Positions 1 to 11,453 of a DNA stretch of 64,000 nucleotides are shown piece after piece. The notes under the pieces are model-generated. The model worked only from the letters and a program-made list of their open reading frames with translations, was not told the origin of the DNA and searched no databases. Positions within the stretch are counted from its first letter, which is position 1. Each line of letters begins with the position of its first letter. Source of the stretch: Coptis chinensis (lineage: Eukaryota; Streptophyta; Magnoliopsida; Ranunculales; Ranunculaceae); assembly GCA_015680905.1 (NCBI GenBank), contig CM027382.1, forward strand, positions 26,013,501 through 26,077,500, written 5' to 3'. A program made the position numbers and the translations under genes.

Positions 1-1451
1 AATGAACGATGAAACTCAAAACGTAAGTAAACTAAAACTATTTATGATCCTATATGCTTATCAAAGATTTCTCTACTCTCAATCCTATGAGATATAGTGG
101 AGTAGGAAGTTCGTTCCACTCCTACTGCTCTAGCATGGAATTGTTTTCTAATATAATTAGTCGTTTTTAAGTCTAATGAGAGCTTTACGAAGGTGTGTTA
201 TACTACGATACCTATATGAAATTGATTATGTTGAATCTAACTACGAATGCTATGGAAATATGATTGTTTTGACTCTAGATAAAGGATTAGAGGGGAATTG
301 AATCCACCTCGAATCCAACTTAATAGCCTAGCATAGATTCTTGTATCTCGATTCTTACGTTCTTACGGCAAGAAATTCGAGTTCTAATCCCTAGTGTTCA
401 TGGCATTTCTACCGAGTATTAACTAGCATGTGAGGTCGTCCACCCATTCTCATGGCGAATCACGACCTTCTAGATTGGAATAGATTCTACAATGCTTCTA
501 CACTATACCACTAAGTTTTCATCAAGGCTTCATCAACCCCTCTAATGGAGGTTTTAGCCTTGAATCATTCCGCAATCATTCCCATATGAACCTAAACTAA
601 ACATATTATCAAGATTCAAAATTTACTAATCTAAACTAAACGATAATTAAATTCTAATTAACAACTAAGAAATGGTAACCAACAATAATTAAAACTAGAT
701 CTAATAGATTGAAATAACACAATTCAAAATTGATAAAATAACTATTTTATTTATCTAATCAATTAAGAACAATGATTCAAAGACTTAATCTAAAACAAGA
801 ATTGAAAATGGAACTAAAACTTAATTTAATTAATTAAACTAGATCTAGAATTATCTATATTGTTTTAGGTCTAACTAGCTACCATTAACAAAGAGCTAAG
901 CTTTGGTTTTTATATGTCCAGATCCAAAAATCGTGCATGGGCTTGGAGCCATGTTTTGGGCCAGAGAATCAGGCCCAAAACCCAATATTTTCAGTCCAAA
1001 AAGGCCTCTTCAGCTACAGTTGGCTTCAACAGACTTTTCGTCCACTTTTGCTCCTCTGATTGGGTCAAGGCTTGGACCATTGGAAAGCTCTTTCCGAGCC
1101 GGTTGTTTTGACATAAGGTAGGCCCCATTCCGAGGTCTGAGTCCAAAGATACGGCCATCGGAAGTTCTGCTGACTTGTGTGCTATTTCTGCCCGTGTTGA
1201 CTTTTCAGCTTTTGACCGGGCTTTAGGAAGGCTTTGTCTTCTTGAATCTAGGCCTTTAATCACGGAACTCCTTAGTAACCGACCTTTGCTCTTTTATCTC
1301 GCTAAAGTGGCACATTTCTGCACATAATGGACTTTGAAACCTGAAATGCATAAAAACAAGTAATCAGTGTTAACTCTTAATTATTACTCACATAATTGGT
1401 CTAAAAGTATGACTGTTACAGGGTTAAAACTACAATTTTGGGCTCTTATCA
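1..1451 (-). repeat. Partial Athila-like LTR (window-edge copy)
   Basis: Read on the minus strand the LTR begins at 1451 with TGATAAGAGCCCAAAA, the same start as the LTRs at 9197, 17469, 29688 and 42162. It shares their body in order, including the AGAGCTTTCC and AAGAAATTGGG neighbourhoods and the block around the plus-strand text TCATGGCGAATCACGACC. It runs off the left edge a few tens of bases before the expected 3' end. Because the LTR start faces the ORF that begins at 1452, this is best read as a 5' LTR whose element lies to the left, outside the window. It is the long LTR form, as in element I. Family identity is seen directly; the orientation of the whole element is inferred. Confidence 0.85.
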
Positions 1452-2290
1452 GTACCTTGGAGACAGATATTGGCGTCAAGTATCTGGAGAGATTATTATA
1501 CCTTACCCACCGCCCATAGATATGATAGCCTCTGATATTCTTCCTGCAACTTTTGCACACTATAGAGCAAACCCAAATGATTGGCTAGATGCAGCAACTT
1601 TCATTTTTATGGGAGACTATGACTTGCATTGGAAGAGGGTCGATCGAGGTCTCTTGCTAGGTGCGTTATACTGGGGCACCAATTTTGAAGGGGTTACCTC
1701 CGAAGCATTGAGGCCTGACATTCATTTCCCAGAAGGAGTGGAGTTGCCACAGTCACAGCCCAGGGTGTTTCATGATATTGAGATGCTGCTAAGAACTCTA
1801 CAGATATTTGATGAGTCTGACCTTTGGCACTGGAGCAAGGGGCAAGAGATGAGCATACCTATTCCACCAGCAAATGCCGCATTGGTCACAAATTTGTCAG
1901 AACAGTTTGAGCAGTTAGCCGTGGTTAGTATGATTTAAATATATTCATGATTTGTTGTTATTATTATTCACTATAACATGTAACATGTATTTGTTTTGTT
2001 AAATAGGAGGAAGTAAGGTCGGAGCTCCTTAACTACAGCTCTCTCAGTTATGCCATGTGTGCGTCGTTCATGGAGTCCTCTCGTCAAAGTTTTGAGTACT
2101 TACAACAAGAGCGAAATCGAACTTTGTAGCTTCAGAGACGTGTGCAAGAGTTGGAGAATGCTGGAAGTGCCGCACCTCAAGTTCAACCTCAACCAAAGAG
2201 GGAACAATGACGTAGGGGGGAGAGCTCTTCGACCGAGCCTTCTTATAAGGGGAGGAGGTCTCAGTAGATATTTTCTTCTAGTTTGATATA
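1452..2290 (+). pseudogene. Unrecognised two-exon ORF cut by the LTR at its 5' side
   Basis: An open frame of about 160 codons (to 1938) starts directly at the LTR junction. It includes the stretches DWLDAATFIFMGDYDLHWKR and GLLLGALYWGTNFEG and is rich in W, D and aromatic residues. It is followed by a plausible GT...AG intron (about 1924-2007) and then a second exon-like stretch with an amphipathic segment (SSRQSFEYLQQE and RRVQELENAGSAA) and a basic tail. I do not recognise the family. The two-exon layout with a helical, basic C-terminus resembles accessory ORFs of plant transposable elements, but that is inference. The start is missing because the LTR interrupts it, and the frame is not fully open, so it is a relic. 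A search with HMMs of plant transposon accessory proteins would decide. Confidence 0.4.
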
Positions 2291-2800
2291 AATGTGCGCC
2301 ATTACTTGTAATATGGCGTTTGGGATTGTTGTTTGTAATGACTTCTTTATTAATAGGTTTATATTGATGAGTTTTGGATATGAATATGTCAATAAAACAA
2401 AGGAGGTTATAGCAAAAAAATTTCAGGAATTATAAATTAGTTTTTTTTTTACAGAGTTTCTGTGTTAGACTTGGGTGTTTTTTAGGATTGTTATTTGTCT
2501 TATTTATTATTTCCAAAGTATATTAGCAGGTTTTGGATATGAATATGTCAATAAAACAAATGACGTTATGGAAATTTTTTTTCAGGAATTATAAGTTAGT
2601 AGGTTTCCAAAGTATACTGTATAATTTTTTCATGAATTATAAGTTGCATTTTACTAATTTTTCAGGCTTGGTTATGACAGAAATTTTTATAGGAATTATA
2701 AGTTGCATTTCACTTATTTCCTATGTCTTGGTTCTGACAGAAATTTTTTCAGGAATTTCATTCATTTTTTCAAGCTTGGTTATGACAGGAATACTGTATG
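2290..2800. repeat. AT-rich block with a 160-bp direct duplication
   Basis: A segment beginning GTTTTGGATATGAATATG occurs at about 2372 and again at about 2532. In both copies it is followed by CAATAAAACAAA and TTCAGGAATTATAA. Further degenerate copies of TTCAGGAATTATAAGTTGCATTT follow to 2750. No coding frame is credible. It probably represents the 3' flank of the ORF before it or degraded transposon sequence up to the edge of PIF element A. Confidence 0.5.
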
Positions 2801-2811
2801 GTGTAGACCGA

Positions 2812-2873
2812 GACGGAATGTAACATCCTGTCTGGTCATTTAAACCGAGACGGAATGAAACATCCCGTCTGGT
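2812..2873. repeat. Left subterminal repeats of PIF element A
   Basis: The unit CCGAGACGGAATGAAACATC and its near-palindromic partner CATCCCGTCTGG appear twice within 60 bases. The same units occur at 22595-22715 near the other end. Subterminal repeats of this kind are known transposase-binding regions in several plant DNA transposons; that role here is inference. Confidence 0.6.
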
Positions 2874-3170
2874 AACAAAAATCCATGCCTCTGCGCCGTT
2901 CTCTCATTCTATACATTGGAATTATTGATGGTGGACCATACATTAGAATTATTGAGGGTACGTGTTAATCACAATGGTACATCTGGATAGGATGTGTTGT
3001 CACTTAGAGAGTGAACAAAAATCTGAGAAAATGTGTTGTCAATTGGAGAGTGGACCAAAATCTAACTATCACATGTCACCTTACCTTACATATTTCATTT
3101 TACTCTTATTTCTTTTAGATCAAACAAACAACCATCTTCTTCCCCACAACCAAGGTAAAAAATTGAAAAA

Positions 3171-4646
3171 ATGTCTAGAGAAGATAGAATTGTATTCAAC
3201 CAAAGTTTATGGGGAGGATCTAGTAGTAATAGTTTGTCTTCTGGTTTTATCGGGTCTTCTTCTAGTACTTCCGCTGAAGATGACTACATGGAAAAAGTAA
3301 GAGATGAGCATAATGATATGATGAGGCGAAGGAGGAGGAGGAGGCAGCTATTATTATACACTGCTGGGGCATTAATGACTCAAGCGGCCATTGAAGATGT
3401 GGATACAGACAAACGCGGTGGATCTGTGATGGGCAGAGCATATACGTTTAGAGATGGTGGTGATTTACATAAATAAGCTATACTGAGGGATTACTTCACA
3501 ACACCTTGTAAGTGGCCTCCTCATAAGTTTAGGCGAAGGTACAAGATGCAAAAAGAGCTTTTTACGTATATGTTGAAAACTATTACAGCATTCGAGGACT
3601 ACTTCCAAGACAAGGTGGATGGATTGGGCCGGCAAGTAACTTCTGGGTTGTAGAAGGGATTAGTTGCAGTTGAACAATTAGCAACTGGTTGTTCATCTAA
3701 TTTAATGGATCAATATTTTCAAATTGGAGATTCCACATCAGCTGTATCTATGAAGCGATGGTGTGCTGCAATAATCATGGCGTTTGAGGAAGAGTACTTG
3801 AAACGACCAACTGAGGCATACACTGCTAGGATATTAGCTGAAAATGCGGCAAGGGGTTTTCTAGGAATGCTTGGATCAATCAACTGTAAGCACTGAGTGT
3901 GGAAGAATTGTCCAACTGGATGGGCTGGACAACATGTAAGGTGCAAGAAGGAACCAACTTTGGTACTTGAAGCCGTTGCAGACAAACACTGTTGGATCTG
4001 GCATTACTTCTTCAGCTTACCAGATTTGCATAATGACATTAACGTGCTTCATCGTTCTCATGTTTTTAAATCATTAGAGCAAGGTGAGGCTCCTATTGTT
4101 AATTTTAATGTGAATGGTAATGACTACGATATGGGATATTATCTTGCTGATGGTATTTATCCAAAATGGGGCACATTTGTTCAATCTATTCGATATCTAA
4201 GAAATAAGCATAAAAAGATCTTTAGTCAACGTCAATAAGCTATAAGAAAAGATATTGAAAGGACGTTTGGAGTTTTGCAGGCAAGATGACATATTGTTAA
4301 GGCTTCTGCTCGTTGTCATAATGTTATTGTTCTTGGAGACATAATGAAGGCATGCATTATAATGCATAATATGATTACTGAGAATGAACATACAAGTGGA
4401 GTGTGGATTTGGAAAGGTCAGAGGAAAGAAAAAAAATACCTGAGCTCTTTTAGGAAGATGATGGTTATCATTTTGTCTATCAGATGATTCAAGCAAGAAA
4501 TAAAATCGGAAATGAAGTTACACATACTAATCTTCAAAATGACTTAGTTAAGCATGTGTGGAATTAGACTGGTATTGAAGAAACAGTAGTACCAATTTAT
4601 GATCCAAATTGGTTGGATCCAGAGGGAGAAGGAGGGGAAAATTAAA
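3171..4646 (+). pseudogene. PIF/Harbinger DDE transposase (element A), decayed
   Basis: The family cuts and rejoins its own transposon ends as a DDE nuclease (DDE_Tnp_4 / plant transposon protein type). The N-terminal part has a serine-rich stretch and RRRRRRRQ. Next come MDQYFQIGDSTSAVSMKRW, GSINCKH, WKNCPTGW, LEAVAD, LHNDINVL, YYLADGIYPKW and RKDIERTFGVLQARWH, and finally MKACIIMHNMI. The second Asp (NDINVL) and the Glu (DIERTFG) of the triad are visible; the first Asp (family GSIDC) reads Asn. One frame holds from 3171 to about 4390 with in-frame stops at 3474, 3651, 3894, 4236 and 4287. Two of these replace a Trp conserved in the family, as expected from TGG mutation. After about 4400 the C-terminus (QNDLVKHVWN, DPNWLDPEGEGGEN) continues in another frame. 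It is not functional as it stands. Confidence 0.88.
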
Positions 4647-4663
4647 ATGGAAATGAAAGTGAG

Positions 4664-4895
4664 TGAACTATTCAGTTCCAAAGTATGATGTATTTCTTAT
4701 GTATTTCCTATGTATTTTCTAATGTGAACTATGAAGTTCCAAAGTATTTCCTATGTATTTCTTAATATGAACTATGAAGTTCCAAAGTATTTCCTATGTA
4801 TTTCCTAATATGAACTATGAAGTTCCAAAGTATTTCCTATGTATTTCCTAATGTATTTCTTATGTAATTCCAAAAGTGAACTATGAAGTTCCTAT
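4664..4895. repeat. 43-bp tandem repeat downstream of transposase A
   Basis: The unit starting GAACTATGAAGTTCCAAAGT recurs at 4726, 4769 and 4812 with exact 43-base spacing. Degenerate copies flank it at 4664 and 4878. It lies in the 3' untranslated region between the convergent genes. Confidence 0.8.
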
Positions 4896-5111
4896 GTGTT
4901 TTATGAGTTGTGTTTTAATGAACTATATTACAATGTATTTTAATTTTATTGGTAATTGTATTTCTATGAAAATAATTATATTGAAAAGAACATACATAGT
5001 GCATTAATTAAAAAAAAATAGTGAAATTAAAATACATAGTTTATTAATTAAAAAGACAGTGAAATTAAAATACATAGTGCATTAATTAAAATAAAATACT
5101 AGATATTACAT

Positions 5112-5335
5112 AAGCTTAGTTAGAGCTAGAACCACCTTTAGCCCTTGCCTATTCAGCACGTATTTCAGCTTGTTGTTGCTCGATTATAAAAGCGGTATCG
5201 GGATGGAGGATACTTGTATCGGTCGCTAAAATCTTAGCTTAATATTGCATCTTTTGAAGCCATTTTTTTTTTTTTTTTCTTCCATTTGAAGCCGATTTTT
5301 TTCTTCTCTTGCTATCACAGTTCTTTGACCATATG
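5112..5335 (-). pseudogene. C-terminal part of PIF element A ORF1 (left of LINE)
   Basis: On the minus strand this encodes a charged helical tail ending in ILATDTSILHPDTAFIIEQQ and QAEIRAE, followed by ARAKGGSSSN. That is the usual ending of the NAM-associated C-terminal region in ORF1 proteins of plant PIF/Harbinger elements. The upstream part of the same gene resumes at 21607 beyond the LINE. The shared 12-base TTTGACCATATG at 5324-5335 and 21607-21618 is the LINE target-site duplication, so the two parts were once continuous. Some frame damage is present besides the insertion. Confidence 0.75.
5324..5335. repeat. LINE target-site duplication, left copy
   Basis: TTTGACCATATG is directly followed by the poly-T (poly-A on the minus strand) of the LINE. 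An identical 12-mer lies at 21607-21618 at the LINE 5' side. Confidence 0.9.
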
Positions 5336-5468
5336 TTTTTTTTTTGCTAAAAGGTAATTGATTAATAATAAAAGAATAAGAGTTACATGAAAAAGAAGAA
5401 CAATTGGAAAAAAGTAGCTAAGGAAAGGTTACAATAACAAATGTGTATCTTTCCTAGTACAAGAGACT

Positions 5469-8400
5469 CTAGTTGACAAATCTGAAATAAGTAGTATAGT
5501 GGTTCTCTAAATTCTTCATAAAAGGAGGTCTGGAGTCCCACCACATACTTTCACCTTGAATAAGAGCAGCTCCATGTCCCGCACAACTATTAGCTCCCAA
5601 GTTAGTCTCTCTCCATATTGGAGTGAAATTGATCCATGCAGCCTCATCCTTCATCCTTTGCCACTAATACTTGAATCTCTAATGAACATTATTATTATGG
5701 AAAGCTTTAACCATCGAGGAGAAATCACATTCCACCCATATATATCTCCATCCCAGTTCCAAAGCTTTTTCAATGGCTTGCACAACTGCCATGGTTTCAG
5801 CCAAGAAATTAGTGGCTATGCCCATTCCACCTGCTGCTGCACCCAGAAAATCCCCCTTACAATTTCTGAGGACCAAACCCCATCCCGACTTCCCTGGATT
5901 TCCCCTAGAGCATCCATCAATGTTAATCTTAAGAATTCCCGGAGGGGGTAGGAGCCAATAACATTCCAAGATTTTTGGGGATTTGTGGAGTTTGTGTTGA
6001 AGATTAAAACATTTCAGTATCTTGAGATCGTGGACTGAATTCTCCATGTGCCCTGATGATTTATAGTAGCCTCTTATTGTTGCTCTCCTGATAAAAAAGG
6101 TCACTTGCTTGAAGCATGGCTCCTTGGCGTCATACAACACCTTGTTCCTATTCTTCCAGAGGCTTACCATGGCTGTCAAAGAGCATGCTTTCCACATGTC
6201 CAATATCAGTGAACTGTAGTGCTTACTATGTTGTTGCACATCATTAAAAGATTTCAGCTCATTCTGAATGTTGAAGATTTCCCTTGCATATTTCCATACT
6301 TTCTTAGCGAAAGAGCATTGAGCCAGAGTTTATGCTTGATTTAGACAAATGCAACATTGTGAGGCGAGCTAAATTTTCCTTCTATGGAGTTGATCATCAG
6401 TTCTAGCTGCCCCATGTGCAAGCTTCCATACGGTTCCTTGTGTTCTGGGAAGGACCTTACTATTCCAAATGAATCGACTCCATGGTGGTTTGGCGGCTTT
6501 TTTCCTGATTGCTTCATGCACCGATGACATTCTGAATTGCCTTGTAGTAGAAGCTATCCAGATTCTAGCATCTTCTTTAGAGCTATCCGGCTTTGATATT
6601 GAAGAAATTTCAATTCCAAGCTGCTGTAGTACTTGAGTCATTTCAGGAGAGAACTGCCATCTATCATCTTCGATATATTCACAGAGTCTTGATTAAAATT
6701 TCATGATTTCCTTTCTTTCCTCCTGGACATACTCACAAATTGGCTTATGTAGTAACCAATTCTCCCTCCAAAGATTAATAGATTTGCCATTACCAACCAT
6801 CCATCCATGCAGAGGGGACATTTCGGTAAAGGCCCATTTGATTCCTTTCCAGACAGTTGAGGTTTTGTAGTTGGACCACCCACCAGTTCTATTAATATAT
6901 TTTCCTCTCATGAACATTGACCAATCCCCGTTCTCTGTGAGCAAGCACCAGGCTTGTTTCATAAGCATAGATAGGTTAATATCTTTGAGTCGCCTGATCC
7001 CTAAGCCTCCTTCTTCAACTGGTTTGCATGATTTCTCCCAAGAGACTGTGATTGCCTTCCTTTCCGCTGGATTGCCACTCCATATAAAGTTCCAGATAAT
7101 GGTTTCACATTTCTTTATCACTGAGATTGGCCATTTGTAAATGGCCATGTTGTGGACATGAATACTGTTGAGAACCTGTCTTGCCAGCACCACCCTTCCT
7201 TGGAATAATAGCAGCTTCCCAGCCCACCCTGAGGCTCTTTTTATGATTTTATCAACCAAAGGAGTTAGAGCCACCTTAGTTACTTTCCCCCTGATGAGAG
7301 GTACCCCAAGGTATTTTTCTGGTAGGGTACCTTCATTGATGTTCAAAGTCCCTTGAATCAGGTGTTTTCTTCTATTGTTCATAGGACTGAGAAAGAGCTT
7401 GCATTTGTCCTTGTTGATAAGCTGCCCAGAGGAGTCTTGATACCTGTTCAGAATTTTAACCAGTTGCTTGATGCACTTCAAGTGAGCATTGCTGAATAGG
7501 AATACGTCATCCACAAACATAAGATGTGAAGGGCTATAATATTTCGCAGTCACCACCATTGGTAGTAACTTCATCTCCTGAACCAGTCGGTTGATATTTC
7601 TACTTAAACAATCTTCGACCAGAGCAAATAACATGGGGGAGAGGGGGTCACCCTGCTTAAGACCTCTTTGTGCTATAAAGTGATCTTGGGGGCCTCCATT
7701 AAGCATGATAGATAAAGAATTGGTTGCAAAAGCACCTTTAAGCCACTGTATCCATGTCTCGCAGAATCCCAACTGCTGGAGTACTGCCCATAAGAATTCC
7801 CAATCCATTGTGTCAAAGGCTTGAGAGATATCAATCTTTATGGCAATGTTACCTCCGTGTCTGGGAGTTTGAAGTTCATTGATTAGTTTTGAGGCTAAAC
7901 CAATGGCTTGCTGTGAATTCCTATTCGAAATGAATCCATACTACTCCTTGCTGATAATCCGTTCTGCCAGTGGACTTAATCTTGTAGCAAAAACCTTAGT
8001 GATCACCTTGTAAACAAAATTAGAAAGGCATATAGGTCTATATTTATTCACCTGATTTGCATTTATTTCCTTTAGAATTAAAACTATGAAGTTAGCATTA
8101 AAACCAAAGGGCAATCTAGACCTCATAAAAAAATAACTTATCGCCCTTACTAGATCATGTTCCACTATGTCCTAACAGTGATAGAAGAAGAACCCAGTGA
8201 AGCCGTCTGGCCCTGGAAAGCTATCTACATTAAGATGAAAAACTGCCGCTTTGACTTCTTGAGCTGTTAGTAGTGCTGAAAGTGATACATTATCTGCTTC
8301 AGAGATGAGTTGAGGCATTGGGTGAATAAGGTCCCAGTCGATGTCATGCTCAACCTTTTTGAATTTCTCCGAATAATGCTTGACCAAGAATTCTCCAATC

Positions 8401-9196
8401 TCTTGTTGAGAGTCCATAGTAATCCCTTCATTATTTTTCATTTCAGTGATCATTGACTTACTTCCGTTGAGGTTGGCTTGGGCATGAAAGAATTTGGTAC
8501 TTTTATCAAAATCGTTATCCTATTGTGCTATCGAATTCTGCCTCCAAAATTGCTGTTCTTGCTCCAGCAACCCGTCCACTTTGTTTTCTTGATCGAGCAT
8601 TTGTATAGAGAACCCCTCAGACATGTTTCCCTGATCAAATTGTGTTTGCATCTGTTATAGTATCCGTGATTCCCCTTCCACCTTGGCTTTGATGTTGCCA
8701 TAGACTTCTCTGTTCCATCTCTTCAGAACCCCTTTCAATCTCTTTAACTTTTGAGTCAGAACAAAAATCGAGTGTCCTAGGATAGGAGCTGCCCAACTCT
8801 GTTGGGCCACGTCTCTGAAGGAAGGATGAGCACACCACATATGAAAGAATTTGAATGGTATATTCTTGGGTCTCGGAATATCTATGCTGCGCCCCACTAA
8901 AGGAGAATGATCTAAACATACTATGTTGCAAACTTTGTAGTTCCATCCTGGGTATTTGGAACTCCATAGAACATTACAAAACATTCTATCCAGTTTTCCC
9001 ATAATTTTAAATCTCTCCACTTGTTTATTCCTCCATGTGTGGTGAAATCCATTGCAAGGGACTTCCATAAGATGGGAATTGCTAACACATTCTTGAAAGT
9101 CATTCATAGCCACTGCCGATGGTCTGCTACCCCCTTGCTTCTCAGAGTCACTCAAATACGCATTGAAGTCCCCTAATAAGAGCCATGATATGTTAG
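5469..9196 (-). pseudogene. LINE ORF2, main part: endonuclease end, RT, RNase H
   Basis: Minus-strand order: the endonuclease C-terminal half with GDFNA, HTWRNKQ, KLDRMF and DHSPLV; RT with PGPDGFTGFF, NKYRPICLSN, KIDISQAFDTMDWEFL, RGLKQGDPLSPMLF and the active-site FVDD; the thumb region with EKYLGVPL; a zinc-binding reverse-transcriptase-associated region; and an RNase H domain with INIDGCSRGNPGKSGWG and AETMAVVQAI. Translation stays in one frame from 9196 to 5469. It is interrupted only by about nine in-frame stops, for example at 8652, 8169, 7938, 6690 and 6366, and I found no frameshift. Several stops sit where the family has Trp or Gln. The N-terminal endonuclease part lies at 19073-19445, beyond the LTR element. 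Confidence 0.9.
9192..9196. repeat. Target-site duplication of Athila element I, left
   Basis: GTTAG precedes the LTR start at 9197. ATTAG at 19068-19072 follows the other LTR end, so one of five bases differs. The LINE endonuclease frame reads through the joined site in the same phase, which confirms the target. Confidence 0.8.
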
Positions 9197-10794
9197 TGAT
9201 AAGAGCCCAAAACTGTAGTTTTAACCCTTTAACAATAATACTTTTAGACCAATTATGTGATTAATAAATAAGAGTTAATGCTAATTACGTGCTTTTATGT
9301 ATTTCAGGCATTGAAGTCAATTATGTGCAGAAATGTGCCACTTTGGCGATATAAAGGAGCAAGGTTTGGTTGCTAAGAAGTTTTGTGATTAAAGGCCAAG
9401 ATTCAAGGAGAAAAAGCCTTTGTAAGCCTGGTCAGAAGCAGAAAAGTCAGAGTCAACGTGGGCTGAAACAACACACAAAAGTCAGCAAAACTTTCGAAGA
9501 CTGTATCTTTGGACTTAGGCCTCGAAATTGGGCGTACCTTATGTCAAAACGACCAGATCGGAAAGAGCTTTCCAATGGTCCAAATCTTGACTAAATCAAA
9601 GGAGCAGAAGTGGCCAAAAAGCCTATTGAAATTAAAGGCAGGTGAAAAGGGTCCTGTGGACTGAAGAAATTGGGCTTTGGGCTCGATTTTCCGGCCCAAA
9701 ACATGGACCCTCAGCCCATGCACGAAAATGTGGATCTGGTCTCCTCCATTTTCACACACAAGACTTAGCTCTTAAGGATCAATTAGGATTGAAGGTAGCC
9801 ATTAGAGAATATCTAGATCTAGTTTTGAGTTTTATTCAATTAATTAGTTTTCAATTATTGTTTTAGATCTACTTTTTACTTGCAATAGATTAGTTAGAAC
9901 AAGTAAATGATTAATTTAGAATCACATTTAGTTTTATAATAAAGTATTCATCTTTAATTCTGACTTAGTTTATTGATTCAATTCTTGTTTAGTTTTAGTA
10001 TTGTTAAATTCATAAATTAGTTGTCTTTAATTGCTAATTAGTTAATCATAATCTAGTTTTAATTATTTAGTTATCAATTTCATTTCTTAGTTGTTAATTT
10101 AGATTTGAATCTATTGATTAGTTAAATTAGTAAAGTTAGAATCTTTATATGATGTCTAGTTTTAATTCAATTGGAAATGATAATTTAATGAATCAAGGCT
10201 AAACCTCCATTAGAGGGGTTTGATGAAATCTTGATGAAAACTTGATTGTGTAGTGTAGAATTGTTGTAAGAGTCTATTCCATTCTAGAAGGTCGTTGATT
10301 CGCCATGAGAATGGGTTGGACTTCCTCACATGCTAGTTATGAATTGGTAGAGATGCCATGTATAATTAGGGATTAGAACGACCAATTCTTACCGTAAGAA
10401 CGTAAGAATTAGATCACAACAATCTATGCTAGTTTATTAAGTTGGATTCAAGGTGGATTCAAATCCCCCCTAATTCTTTTTCTAGATTAAAACCTTAGTA
10501 TTCCGTAGCATTTCGTAATTGAATCATTATATTTAGTATCTTGTTCTTAGAATTCACATCGTAGTATAATCCCACCATTACTCTCATTAGACTTTGGATA
10601 AACTGATAATTATAGAAAACAACGAATGCTAAAGAACTAGGAGTGGAACGAATTTTCAATTCCAACTCTATTTCAATAGTATCGAGAGTAGAAATCTTTG
10701 ATAACATATATAATCTAGTTTAGTTGTAGTTTTACTTCTGTTTGATATTTATTATTTATACGGAGTAGAATTATTCACTTTTATCCTTTTATCA
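9197..10794 (+). repeat. 5' LTR of Athila element I
   Basis: It starts TGATAAGAGCCCAAAACTGT and ends TTTTATCA. It is the long LTR form of this family and contains the same body as 17469-19067. Confidence 0.92.
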
Positions 10795-11453
10795 AATGGG
10801 CCCTGCCATCTTAGTTCCCTTTAGAATTGTTTTCTTTAGAATTGTTAGTTTTCCAAAGTCCCATAACCCACCCACCCTTGTTTGATTCTCATTGTGGTTG
10901 TCCATATCAGCACTGAAAATTTTCCCTCGAATTAGAATTACACTTACTTTACATACAGGCAAGCTAAATTGGAGCGCCACCCGCACCCAAATGCCTAGAA
11001 CTCCACTTTTTGGCTGAGCGCGATCTGCGCCTTGCCAAGGCAAAACACGAGCGTCCCCCACGCTAAAGCGCCTGGACCTTGAGTTTTTCCATTAGCGACC
11101 AGCCTTACCAAACTAAGTTCGAGTTCGACCGACCCAAAACACTGGAACTCCAGCTTGACCTCGAACTCTGCTGCGCCTACCTAGGCCTATTCCTTCTGAG
11201 CGACTGCGCCTCTGCTGAAATTGCCCAATTTCCACAGGTTTGTTTCAAACTTCCATTTCTTTCAAGGTTTTCAGTGTTCTAACTTGTTATACACACTGAG
11301 CACGCGTAAACAAGACATTATTCATAAGCGAAGCAAGGAGGCATTCAGGTACTCTTTTCTTCCACACCTTGCATCTCCTGTTAGAGGTTCATACTAGCAT
11401 ATCAGGACTGTTTGGAGTGTTGTTGTGTTTCATTAAAATTGGCTTAGCCTTGC
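10795..11453 (+). other. Primer-binding site and GC-rich leader of element I
   Basis: Two bases after the LTR comes TGGGCCCTGCCATCTTAG. The matching site in element III reads TGGCGCCGCTTCCATCTTAG, close to the TGGCGCCGTTGCC site of Athila elements, which is complementary to the 3' end of tRNA-Asp. The following 400 bases hold repeated CTGCGCC/GAGCGC blocks (10967-11230) that recur in elements II, III and V. Confidence 0.7.

Noticed and set aside
903-1263. Overlapping frames of 60-90 codons on both strands within the LTR (also at 9370-9866, 17642-18031, 29824-30205, 42298-42540, 47619-47801)
   Set aside because: They recur in every LTR copy simply because the LTR is repeated and somewhat GC-richer there. 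They have no domain and no consistent start, so I do not call genes.
6871-7356. Plus-strand frames opposite the LINE RT
   Set aside because: Shadow of the real minus-strand RT coding sequence.
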